NCBI GenBank assembly: GCA_026874595.1
Contig: CM049314.1
Location: forward strand, 63,462,800 to 63,526,799
From: Sipunculus nudus
Taxonomy: Eukaryota; Annelida; Sipuncula; Golfingiida; Sipunculidae
DNA: 64,000 nt
Direction of reading: 5' to 3'
Under the pieces are notes generated by a model. That model did not search any database. It was given only the letters and a program-made list of their open reading frames with translations, and was not told the origin of the DNA. This document shows positions 1-10,711 of the stretch, one piece after another. Within the stretch, counting starts at the first letter, position 1. Each line of letters begins with the position of its first letter. A program made the position numbers and the translations under genes.

Positions 1-3
1 ACT

Positions 4-292
4 AGCTTGAAATGTGTCCACAACCTTTTCAAAGAAGTGGATCCTGTGACCCTGACCTTTGACCTTGTGACCTCAACATCTATAGGATTCTTCTCCCACT
101 TAGTAGGTGAGCTATATGTGAAAGATCAAAGAATTTGGATGAAAGGTTTGGCTTAAAATGCATCCACAGGCTTTTCAAAGAAGTTGGTTCTGTGACCTTG
201 ACCTTTGACCTTGTGACCTCAAAATAATTATGGTTCTTCCCCTGTTGGTAGGTGAGCTGTATGTGAAAGATGGAAGGTTTGGGATGAAAATT
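4..292. repeat. Two tandem copies of a ~147-bp repeat rich in TGACCT half-sites
   Basis: Two diverged copies (about 4-150 and 151-292) share blocks such as TTTTCAAAGAAGT, GACCTTTGACCTTGTGACCT and GTAGGTGAGCT. Each carries three or more TGACCT or TGACCC hexamers in direct orientation. No coding frame spans the region. Similar TGACCTTGAAGGTCA-type repeats are widespread in molluscan genomes; that is general knowledge, not shown here. Confidence 0.75.
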
Positions 293-299
293 TGGCTAG

Positions 300-570
300 A
301 AATTATTTCTGGGTGGTGCAAACACACCCCATAACTTCGAGAATATAGGTCGCAGTGACCTAATTTCAGGTTTGCAAGGAGATCTTTTTAGAACCTCTAA
401 GACTGCATAGGGTTCATGGCCCTAGCCCCTACGGTTACGATTTGGCCCTACTAACGGACGGACGGCCGGCCGGACGGCCGGACGGCCGGACGGACAGACG
501 GAAGGACGACGGACAAAGACCCATATCGCTATAGCCCAGCATGACTAAAAGTCAGCTGAGCTAAAAATGG
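300..570. repeat. Dispersed repeat with GACGGACGGCC-rich tail
   Basis: The segment contains a run of GACGG/CCGG units (about 457-510) followed by a block ending in GACTAAAAGTCAGCTGAGCTA. The same order (GGACGG units, GACGACGGACAA, CTCAGATGACTAATAGTCAGCTGAG) recurs at 36,225-36,315, and a weaker form occurs at 37,855-37,930. It is therefore a dispersed repeat family and not a local duplication. Confidence 0.7.
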
Positions 571-578
571 TGGCGCCA

Positions 579-1260
579 CCTGCAACCGTGTTTGCACAAT
601 GTCCATCTGTTCGTCTGCCTTGGGTTAAAATCACTCATATCTCCGCAGTGGTTTGATTAATTCATCTGAAATTTGGCATGCGTATACATCTTGGATAGCT
701 TTCTTGATTTTATGACAGGTGGTGTCACCTACATTCACGTTATTGCTGCAGACATCCATGCTTATATCTCCGGAGTGGTTTGATGTATCTTCCTGAAAAT
801 GTTCATGTGTATAGAGCTCACATAGCTCTTTACCATACACCTGCAACCATTTTTGCACAGCGTCCGTCTGTTTGTCTGCCATGGGATAAAATCACTCATA
901 TCTCGGCAGTGCATGTTTCACATATCTGTCTAAAATTTTGCAGTTTATACATCCTAAACAGCTTTCTTGATTTTATGATTGGTGGCGCCACCTTCATTTT
1001 AGTTTACGCTGCAGACATTCAAGCTCATATCTCGGGAACCGTTTGACCGATTGGGCCAAAATTTTGCATGTGTATAGATAAAACTGGTGGTGCAACCTGC
1101 AACCATTTTTGCACAGCGTCCGTCTGTTTGTCTGCCATGGTATAAAATCACTCATAACTCGGCAGTGGTTTGACTTATCTGCCTAAAATTTTGCGTGTTT
1201 ATACATCTCGGTTAGCTTTCTCGATTTTTTTTGCAGGTGGCACCACCTACATACACATTT
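579..1260. repeat. Three tandem copies of a ~258-bp repeat
   Basis: The phrase CCTGCAACCATTTTTGCACA recurs near 579, 840 and 1,096, giving periods of about 261 and 256 bp. It is each time followed by TCCGTCTGTTTGTCTGCC, AAATCACTCATA and TTTCTTGATTTT. The third copy is followed by degenerate sequence. Open frames here are short and reflect the repeat, not a gene. Confidence 0.85.
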
Positions 1261-1269
1261 CGGCTGTAG

Positions 1270-2215
1270 ACATTTTCCCTTGCCACTCAATCCATGCCTC
1301 ACTTCACCCGTTCCACTCTGATTTTGGCGGAGACACGTACAGCTAGTCGCTTGTCGACTACCCGTATTCTAGTTGATTATACTTTTGCATAATTTAATTC
1401 CAGTGTTTCAAACTCTAGAATGATTTATTGGTAAAAACTTCAAATTGAAAAAATCGCATTTAAAAAAATGCGATATGCTCTGATTCCGCAGCATGCACCA
1501 CTACCCGTTTACATTACTTTTTAGTCTCATAAGCAGACACGGTGGCGCCACCTCCAACATATGATGGGGTACCAGTCTAGACTACAGTAAGCCGCTAAAC
1601 TACAGTGCCCACAATCCTGAACCCGTCCAACTTCTGGTACGTTTACGCGTACGTAACACGTGCAGGTTGCATGTGTTCTGTGAACAGGTTTCGCACTGCC
1701 TATTAGTCGTCAGTTCCGTCATGCCAAGAGAATCGAAGGACCCTTGTCAAACACAAGCTTGTGACATTCAAGTATGTCTTCAAGGTACGTCAGGTTACAT
1801 GTAGCACGCCGGTGAAGTTAGACTGAAGTCCGAGGTCCATTTTTCCGGACAATTCTCCGCGAATGCCAGTTATACCTCCGTTTTTACCTGGAGAGGTATT
1901 TCTCTGACCAGCGTTCTGTTCACCGCTTTGCAGGATATTTCGCTTAGCATCGCTTCCCCCATGGCTTTGTCAAGATCATATATTTATACGGCGTCAAACC
2001 GCACTTCGCCAGTTTTAGATTAAAAGCACATTTACATATTTCAATTAAAAAGAGAGGAATACGCGAGAGGGCAGGAGATGACCACGTTCAATGAGCAAAA
2101 CGTACAGAGGCTCAAACGAACGTTCTTTTACCACCCATATTTGACAATTATTCAATTTATAAATCCTTATTATACATTAGGTACCAAAATCCAGTCCTTG
2201 TTTGCGTGTGACACA
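1270..2215. other. Non-coding stretch, nothing recognised
   Basis: I see no open frame with family resemblance, no splice-bounded exon and no RNA gene. The sequence is moderately CpG-containing between 1,620 and 1,960 and AT-rich after 2,000. It may be intergenic. Confidence 0.4.
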
Positions 2216-2221
2216 TTCATA

Positions 2222-2860
2222 ATAATATAAACAGTTGAAATTACATATTTAACATGCATATGAGATTTATTTTATGCTTTATTTTATTCCAGTTAATAAA
2301 TTAATGTTTATTATTATACTTTTGCGCATGTCTATTTTCTACGATTTACAGGGTTTTATTAGTATGCATATTCCAGTCGCCTAGTAGAAATAGGCCTACT
2401 TAAATTCTTACAAAAATGTCATCATGAGGCTCCCACATCTTTCATGTAGTCCATAAAAATGCACAGTCAACACAATTGCCTTATTGCATTATTAAATGTT
2501 TTCAGGCTCAATTTTCATGTATTACACAATGCAACATATACATATCAGATTTTGTTTATGCTCATTTGAAAACTGAAATGTTTTATTATTTTACAAAATT
2601 TTACTTCAGTTAATAAATTATATGTATATTATTATACTTCAGTTAATCTCCACTTTCTCCTTTATTCTATAATTGACAGGTGTTTATACATTTCCATGGT
2701 TATTTATGCACATCTTACTGTCACATAGCTGGAATAATGATACTTCTCTAGAAATGTCTGATCATTAGAGACTCCTGCATTTTTGATATCGTCCATAAAA
2801 GTGCACAGTATTAGTTAGCCGAATATATATTTAAAATTTGATTATCACGAGTTAGCAATG
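2222..2860. repeat. Direct duplication, two copies of ~260-320 bp
   Basis: The strings GTTAATAAATTA, TATTATTATACTT and GTCCATAAAA with GTGCACAGT or ATGCACAGT occur in the same order in two blocks, roughly 2,222-2,480 and 2,560-2,840, offset by about 320-340 bp. Divergence is substantial, so the duplication is old. Confidence 0.6.
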
Positions 2861-3000
2861 CTAATATATGCCCTATATATTAAAAATAAGTTATTATGCT
2901 TTGCTAAAATTTTCCTAAATTCAGCTTAGCGACGAGACCCATGGGTCCCTTGTTTTATTATTATTTCCGTCGATAGGTCTGTTCGATTTTATTAATGGAG

Positions 3001-3175
3001 GGGGGGGGGGGGATTAAAGGCCCCTTTTCCATGCGCGCGGAAACGGATCCGCGCGCGTGTGAAATGAACATCGTGCGATGCGCGATTTTCAGCGCCCGTT
3101 TCCGTGCGCGGAAAAATCGTACCAGTGTAAATCAAGTGTCCCTTTTCCATGCACGCGGAAACGCGCGCGCGTGAG
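3001..3175. repeat. CpG-rich repeat with inverted and direct copies of CCTTTTCCATGCGCGCGG
   Basis: A G12 run is followed by three versions of one motif. CCTTTTCCATGCGCGCGGAA lies near 3,022, a reverse-complement form CGTTTCCGTGCGCGGAAAA near 3,098, and a direct form CCTTTTCCATGCACGCGGAA near 3,141. The pairing can form a hairpin of about 19 bp with a loop of about 55 nt. Its CpG density is far above the surrounding AT-rich DNA, which suggests a recently inserted element. Confidence 0.65.
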
Positions 3176-3290
3176 CCTTGTGAGCCTTCTGCGAATACAG
3201 GCTGCTTGAGGACGCCCCAGCATAGGCCTATATTATGCATGGCGACAAATCGTACTTAACTGCTGCTCTGCTTGTGTACCTTGATGCATG

Positions 3291-3411
<121 letters not shown>

Positions 3412-3419
3412 AACATATA

Positions 3420-5798
3420 TATGTGCGGCGGGGTTGTTAAATATCTTATAACCGACTGCGATAGTTAATAATCTTCTCTTATATAGCCTATATACAGGCC
3501 CGTTCAGGGTATCCAACTGACCCTGAAGTTAACCTTTACAAACTCATCCGCATAAAACTCAGTGAACGGAATAGGATTGATAAATTGGCGTTTCTTCCTG
3601 CTTTTCTTGAATCATATGATTCTGCGTGTTTATTTTTACCATCAACTTTAAAGTCCTTCGTGACAGGTTATTCTTCAAGATATGTCCTTCATGAAAAGGT
3701 ACTCGTAAAAAAATGTCCTTCATGGAAAGGTCCGTGTAAAACATGCTTGTAAATTGACTCTGTGTATGACTGTTGGATGATGTTTAAAATATTTGAGCTG
3801 TTGCAATGATTGGCAAGTAGCGAAAACATAAAGTTATAAAATTTACTTTCCGTTTGTTTGTTCGTTTGAGACAGTGTACAATTCTTTAACAGCAGCCAGA
3901 TCTTGCTGTGGGTCATGTCCCTTTCACACACATAACGAGTTCAAAACGTTTTTGGCAGTGCGGATAAATCAATAAGGCTTCCACATTCAAAGGTTTCGAA
4001 CATGCATTCACACATGGAAATGGTTTCAAAGCAGGTGGTCTGCCCTAAATACATAGGCTTCTACGGAACAACATAACCATACTGCGATATAAGCATTCGC
4101 GGTTGCGCTACCGTGTCGTCTAAAGCTTTTGCCAATATCTTGGGACCTCTTTTAGGTCTTGAAATGTGATTCTGTATATTTAACTCAGACGAACAGTTGT
4201 GGATGCAGGGAACATTACAATTGTAAATACTAAGTTTTTGGGAATGAGGTTGGCCTACTATTTTCCTTTCGCTTTTTATCCATGTGACCATGGCAGTACA
4301 AAATTACAAAAATGTCACCATTTGGAAAAAAGTATCAGCCTTGAAATGTTACATATAGTCATAATCCTCAGGATACTGCAGCCACTTAAATCTGTAGGTT
4401 TTTATTTGTACCGACTGCACAGGTTGATAAAGACCATTTCAGCATGTCACGACGTAAGGTTAAGCGTTGAGACCTCTCTGGCAAACAGAATGTTCTGGAT
4501 TTTAGTTAGTCCTGGGCAAGTTCATTCAACAGCCAGATGAGTAGCCTAGTCTCGACCGAGACTGATGGACAACTCGCACGGACTTGTCGGTTAAATCTTC
4601 AACGTCAGGGTCCCCATGAACAGTGCCAGTGCATGAAAACACTGGTCATAGAATTACTGTTTGTTGCTAAGGTAATGGGGGTGTTGTTTTTGTATCCTTG
4701 TTTGCCAAAAATATCGGTGAGGCCATACCTTATCCAGCCTCACCGCTTCCGACGGCCCTCATATACGACCACCACCCGCCTGTCAATAGCACACTTCCGT
4801 AATACAAACTGTACGTTCCTGCAAATATAACGAAAATGTATACATGCATAAAGTGAACTGTACATAACAGACACATGCTCGACATGTTGCATGGAAGGCT
4901 TGGGGGGGGGGGGGGGAATCCCTTGTAACCAAGTCACTCAAAAAGGGGATTCCGTGTTTGCGCGTGAATGGAAAAGCTCGATTCAGCGGGATATTTTTCA
5001 GCGCGAATACGTCATATCTGTAGGCCCTGCAACTCCGAGTCATTTGGAATGTATATTCTCCATCAAAAAATGATGTATATGGCCTAATAAATTATTAATG
5101 TAATAACCTCATAAGAAATAAATACAATTTTAATGGATTTTATATCCCGGTCCTTGAAATCAGACATCTGGCCTCTACTCTTTACACTTTGCTTGCTGAT
5201 TTTCAAGATCACAGGTGAAAGTTTTCTTAGTTTGGTTTCTGGTGATAATTTCTTTTCTTTTTTTTTAGATTGATTTCTCGAGTTCCGACTCATATATATG
5301 TTACCACGTGTAATAACCTTATAATACCAGATACTTTATATTTGTAGCCAACAATTACAAGGAAGCTCTGTGCCAAGGCGTAATCAAAGCGATGGAAAAA
5401 TGCTGTGAAAGATACGGTACAAAATCTGCTTGCTGTGTGGGATTCCTCAAGAACAGAGAAATCCAAGAAAAGGGAAAAACATGACCTGAGGACAACATGT
5501 GAGACCAATAATCACAATACGTGGTGCCGCCTCTGTCAGGTCATTTATGTACGGTACAGCCAGAACTTTATGTGCGAATTTGCACCAGAAGGATGTACTG
5601 ATTTGGATTTGTTCAGATTTGTTAAACTAATTGTGAGGGTTTTGCAAGTGTAATGAGCTTTAAAATCATTGAAATAAAGTCAAAAGAAGTCCCTTGATCT
5701 AATTTAATACGGGTGCTTCCGGTATTCCTGCTCATTACAAAAAGGAATTAACCTGCTGTACTTGGAAACAGATATTGATGGTTACCACAGCAGGGGAG
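3420..5798. other. Non-coding stretch with a G run, no gene recognised
   Basis: Several open frames of 60-113 codons are present, but none has a recognisable domain, codon periodicity or splice context. A G13 run sits near 4,902. I see no supported feature otherwise. Confidence 0.4.

Positions 5799-5846
<48 letters not shown>
5799..5846. repeat. Homopolymer of 48 C
   Basis: An uninterrupted run of 48 cytosines. Runs of this length are unstable and are often mis-sized in assemblies. The complementary strand could form G-quadruplex structures. Confidence 0.95.
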
Positions 5847-5849
5847 ACG

Positions 5850-7070
5850 TTCCCTTCCAACAATAACGAGCTCTACCATAAGGTTGTAAACAGGACGTGC
5901 CCCAGGCTAATGATTCAGTGTTATTCAGAATGTTTATCAGTTAATCATTGAGTACACTATCAGACTGCATTCTTCTCTTGAAATTTAGCATAGTCTGTAT
6001 GTTTTTAGGAAAATACAAGGTTGTTTATGTGTGATTTATTTAAGTTATTTGTGGATCAATGGTGCCACTGTGTGGAAGAATTGACACAACACCAGCACCC
6101 TGCAGCCAGCACAACAGCGTCTTTAACATTGTCTGCTAAAAGTTGCAAACTGATTTTATGTATTAAATAATTTAACATACTTTGCTGCCTTTACATTTCT
6201 GTGATTAAACAGATGCATATGACTTGTATATTAAATACCAGTGCCTAAAAACAGTTATCAGGCTAAGCTGAACCAATGTGTGTGTGTTTTAACCCCTCCG
6301 GGTGCTACTGGTATGTTGATGCTCAGCAGGTACCTTGGGTCAATTTATTGTCTCCTGCCTCCAAGAGTAACATTAGTTTTCAGTCCAATCATCTGAAGGA
6401 TTTCTTGTGAATGTAATGACTTGTGAAGCTATTATATTTGTTTTATAAATTGATACACCGGTTGTTTCAACCAGGGTCACGGACAAGTTTGAAAATTAGC
6501 GGCCATGACTCTGAAATTTATGGTTGAATCAGCAGAAAATTTTTCCAAAATGTATACTCAAGTTAATGTTCTTTATGTTAAATGCCTTGTTCTTTGTATC
6601 ATCTTTTCCTGTAAATTAAAGATATAATCAAGGAAAACTTTTCCTTGCGTAAGTACGCTATTTGCAGCTATTAAGTAACGTCACTGACGGATTTATGCAA
6701 GTGGTAGTTACATCGGAATTTGGTAAAGTTGGGAAAAGGATCTGACGTTATATATAGAAGAAAAAAAACGGAGTTGTCAAAATCTAATTTGGACAGCAAA
6801 AAACCGTTCAAAGGGAAAATATGTGCACGGGATTATACATATTCAGAATTAGTATACAAACATTTTAAATTGGTGCAGTTACGCAACATATTGTGTACAG
6901 ACTTCATAGCTCAGCTGATTTATAGAATAACAGGCTCTCTTTATCATCGTGCCTCTCATTTGCCTACGAAATGAGACCCAATCGAACCAAACTTTGTCCC
7001 ATGTACATTTTCGACGCTACAATGCGTTCACGTACACAAAAGTAAAGGATAACGTATTCTATTGTTTTAT
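5850..7070. other. Intergenic stretch 3' of the C1q gene
   Basis: The region lies beyond the 3' end of the minus-strand C1q gene. Short open frames, such as 6,720-6,974 on the plus strand, show no family resemblance. Nothing else is supported. Confidence 0.4.
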
Positions 7071-7074
7071 CATA

Positions 7075-7084
7075 TTTATTTATT
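7075..7084 (-). terminator. Polyadenylation signal of the C1q gene (overlapping AATAAA)
   Basis: Read on the minus strand, two overlapping AATAAA hexamers occur about 13-22 nt after the stop codon of the last C1q exon. That is a short but possible spacing for a 3' UTR, and there may be other signals further on. Confidence 0.5.
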
Positions 7085-7096
7085 GTTTCTTTACGA

Positions 7097-7306
7097 TCAT
7101 GGAAAAAGGTAAAATCCCATAAATGATATCAGGTTCCATGTAGTGCCGCCCTCCCATAGAGATGACGAAGACGACACGGTAACCCGAAGGGTCTCCCCAG
7201 CATTACACTGAATGATCATGGATCGACAAATCGTATCCCCGCCAGGGTTTGTATTGGCAACACGAACAAGTTCACCTTGCACATCGGAACCCTTCATAAC
7301 CGCAAG
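7097..7306 (-). CDS. Last exon of a multi-C1q-domain protein
   Basis: This exon encodes the second half of the third C1q domain. It starts after an acceptor reading CGTATAG on the minus strand and opens in phase 0 with LAVMKGSDVQGEL, which joins in frame to the phase-0 donor CAG|GTAATT of the upstream exon at 9,742. The C-terminal strand signature GFYLF followed by a stop is where C1q domains normally end (F/Y-G-x-L/F-L/I). An ETLRV...SSSLWEGG stretch matches the usual H/F strands. The stop is TGA at 7,097-7,099. Confidence is high because both splice junctions and the domain alignment agree. Confidence 0.85.
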   Translation of the reverse strand, partial: LAVMKGSDVQGELVRVANTNPGGDTICRSMIIQCNAGETLRVTVSSSSSLWEGGTTWNLISFMGFYLFP

Positions 7307-7309
7307 CTA

Positions 7310-7532
7310 TACGAAAACAAAAATACATTAGTAGGTGTCCCAATTCATCCGACACAATTCACTTTCTTAGTTCAGAGTGAATAAGATATTGATAAATAAT
7401 TTGAAGTTTATATTGAATCTTAATGGTTTGTGAGTTTATCCGAATGACTAATATGATAGAGATTTAAAGGAAAGTTTTAAATAACTTTTACATTAGTGTA
7501 ACGCATCATATGATGGCTGTACCTCTAATGTT

Positions 7533-7599
<67 letters not shown>

Positions 7600-9524
7600 A
7601 GTTCAAATGCTAATTAATGCTCTGCAATTTTAAAATGTCTCAATAGCATTTTAATGAAGATGAGATGCCATGTACAGAAATGTAATGGAAATCTGACGTA
7701 AATTGTAACACTCATGCAGTGCTCTGATGTGAGGTTGGACATTCCGGTTAGTGTAATGTGGTAATGCATAATTCTCAACAATCTTTTACCTATTTTAGCT
7801 GATGCTGATGTAACCACTTCAAAATTTTTAGCTTAATAATAAAAGATATACAAATGGAGAGTCTGATGTACACCAGATGTAAATAGCTGCTGCTCCTACT
7901 TGTTATGTGAATGTTATGACAACCCTGCGGGCATAATATATTAATGCATAATTTCCAACAATCAGTTTAATATCTTAATACAATACACTATTTATACATA
8001 TTCAAAACGAAAATAAAATCTGATGTTACTTTTTGGTAAGACATTATGAATATTCATTGTTGTGAGTATATCGTGAAAATCTAAGGAAAGCGGACTCCAT
8101 TTGTATGTTTTGTAAGTGTGTAAATGTTTTTTTAAGTTAATTGCATTTGATTAATTTGAAGCATTTGCACTTGCATTTTAATGCGCATTTGAACCCAAAC
8201 CTGATATTTTATATAATATAATATAATATTATATAATGGACATTGGTATTTGTATTCAATATTCATATTCGAATGCATTCGAATAGACAATTTTGAGTAT
8301 TTGAGTACATATCAAATGCGTATCAAAAGTATTCATATTCAGTGAATGCATAATGGATATTTTATTTTACAAATTGATGAACGAATTTTATTTGTTTTCG
8401 GTACTGTAATGCACATTTAGAACAATAAAAGCAATATTTTCTTTCATTTACTTATCTTAGAAACATTTGTTGAAAACAAATCATAACTATGCATATGAAT
8501 ATAATCTTGATGTCTCTGCTATATAAAAAAATCGGGAAACTGTAGTTGCAGACATGGAATCCAGTCACCAGTCAATACTTTACTTTCAAGAGAACTTTAT
8601 AGCTCAAAGATAGATTATATTTACCACTTGAGCCAATTTGTGGCCAAGGTAGACTATTTGAAATAGCTAATTCTACTATTTAGCCCACTAACATATTGTC
8701 TAACAATAGATCACCTCACAGGCCAAACAATCAGGATTAGGGCCAACCACCCTGAAAAGTAATCATTTCAATTACAATAACTTTTTTTTTTTTAAATCCA
8801 ATCACTATTTTTTCCCTTATTTTTTACGAAGTAATGATTAAATTAAATTACTTCCTAACTATCGAACCTTCTGTTTTGTGTGTAATGTGGTAACCAGAAG
8901 CTGCCCTAGAGGTTTTTATCTCAGCCATTTTTACCTCAGCCATTTTACCTAGCACCGTCCTAGAGTAGCTTTGCATATATGTGTGCATTGAGTAATTCTA
9001 TAAACTCATCCAGTTGCAGTAAAAGCATTTGATAAAAGTTTATGTCCACTACAAGTCATGCTTATTACGCAAATGTGAACTGTCATTCAATAAACTTAGG
9101 TTATCCCTAACCAAGAATAGCATTAGCACAAATGGTATTAGAGTTGTTGCTATTTATTAAAAAATAATTATAATTATTGTGCCAATTATTATTGAACTAA
9201 AATTAATATCATCTTGAAAATATATTTTTAATAATAAATCTAAGATTAATAATTATTATAATTATATTATAAACTCTTCGTGAATGCATTCATGAATACA
9301 TTTTGAAAGTAGTATTCAAATACTTTTTTTTTTACCATATAAATATTCGTATTCGCATTCATTGAATTATTGAGTATCCATATTTGTATTCAAATATATT
9401 TGCAAAATATATTCTCCCCATGTCTGATATATATATACATATATATACATATTTATATATATATATATATATATTTGCAAAATATATTCTCCCCATGTCT
9501 GATATATATATACATATATATACA

Positions 9525-9579
<55 letters not shown>

Positions 9580-9740
9580 GTACATATATGTAGTAGTGAA
9601 CTCCATAGACTCTTAACTTGGATCTGTACCTGTTTTTTCTTACAATTTCGATGTTTAATATTCAACCAACTCTACAAAACATTAATACGCGCATGTCAAG
9701 AGACAGGTTCTGAACATAATGAAGTATTATCTTTAAATTA
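7310..9740. other. Intron of the C1q gene, with microsatellites
   Basis: The intron is about 2.4 kb and interrupts the third C1q domain. It holds a (TA)n run at about 7,537-7,597, low-complexity TATAA repeats near 8,215, and a 76-bp tandem duplication near 9,400. Other short open frames are not convincing. Confidence 0.7.
9399..9590. repeat. 76-bp tandem duplication ending in (TA)n
   Basis: The block TGCAAAATATATTCTCCCCA followed by a TA-rich tail occurs at 9,401 and again at 9,477, giving a period of 76 bp. It then expands into a (TA)n array to about 9,578. Confidence 0.9.
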
Positions 9741-9741
9741 C

Positions 9742-10709
9742 CTGAGCATTGCTGTTAGGGTGTATGCCAGTACATATGTTTACATAATATAGGCCAGTTA
9801 AGTGGCAGTGTGCTCGGTTGTCGAACCATACGGCTCCTTCGTTCACAATAACATTGTCGTACACCAGAGGATCAGCACTTCCGTTATGCTGAGATGAACG
9901 ATAAACGGCCCATGCCAACTGTTCATCCCGTAGTGAACTGTAGAGGAAACCGCTGAAGGTAGTGAGGCAACCGTTGTTGGAGTAACCGCTAAATCGTGAA
10001 TGGACGTGAACCTGGTCGTTTGCAAGCAACTGGACCATAACCGACCTACTAACAATCTCAATGGGAAGTGGATTAGGACGGTAACGATATACAGTTAATA
10101 TCAACTGTCCATTTACATATAGATGTAAATAATTATTGTTTGTACTTGAAGCCCCAATCGAAAAAGAAAAGAAATAAATCCCGCTCACAGGTGCGACGAA
10201 CTGGTTGTTAGCAGTATCCCATGAATTTCCTACATTTGCCCATATTCGGTCAAATGATAGTTTTCCTCCTACATTAGTAGATGTTCGGCAAACCCCAAAG
10301 GCAACGCCTACTCTCATCGCTTGTGAAAGAGACACTGTCCCCCATGACGTCAGCTTCCCGGTAGGTGTACTGTAGATGATAGAACTCTCGGTCCTGATGT
10401 GCAGCTCTTCCTGTTCGTTGAAGAAAGAGACGATATCATGCCCAATTGTGTTATCGGTAGCACTGGAAGAAGCACTAAGGTATATTGATGCCATGACGGA
10501 GCCATCTTTATGTAAGCTGTAATTCGTTGATGCTCCCCCTCCTGGATGACCAGAGGATAAGGTCACCAAGAACAAACCCCATGATTCAATGTGTAACCGC
10601 CAGGTGTCTTGATCTAGCCAACCTCCCCTGTTGACGTGTACCGCATTGAAATGTAAGGGATTGTGTACACCGGTCACATTGCCAGAGTTTGAAACAAATG
10701 ATGCCTGGT
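9742..10709 (-). CDS. Main exon of a secreted multi-C1q-domain protein
   Basis: The open exon encodes two complete C1q domains and the start of a third. C1q domains form jelly-roll trimers that bind microbial or self ligands; bivalves carry hundreds of such genes. Domain 1 opens with [19 protein letters not shown]. Domain 2 includes [24 protein letters not shown] and TTFSGFLY, the classic strand motifs. Domain 3 opens with LAWAVYR and continues across the intron at HPNSNAQ. The acceptor is TTATTTTCAG at 10,711-10,710 and the donor CAG|GTAATT at 9,742, so the exon is spliced at both ends and has no start codon of its own. No collagen repeat is visible, so it is C1q-like rather than C1q proper. 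The first exon is uncertain; see 16,152-16,200. Confidence 0.9.
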
Positions 10710-10711
10710 CT

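Noticed and set aside
780-1046. Plus-strand open frame of 88 codons
   Set aside because: It lies inside a ~258-bp tandem repeat and is not conserved in frame between copies.
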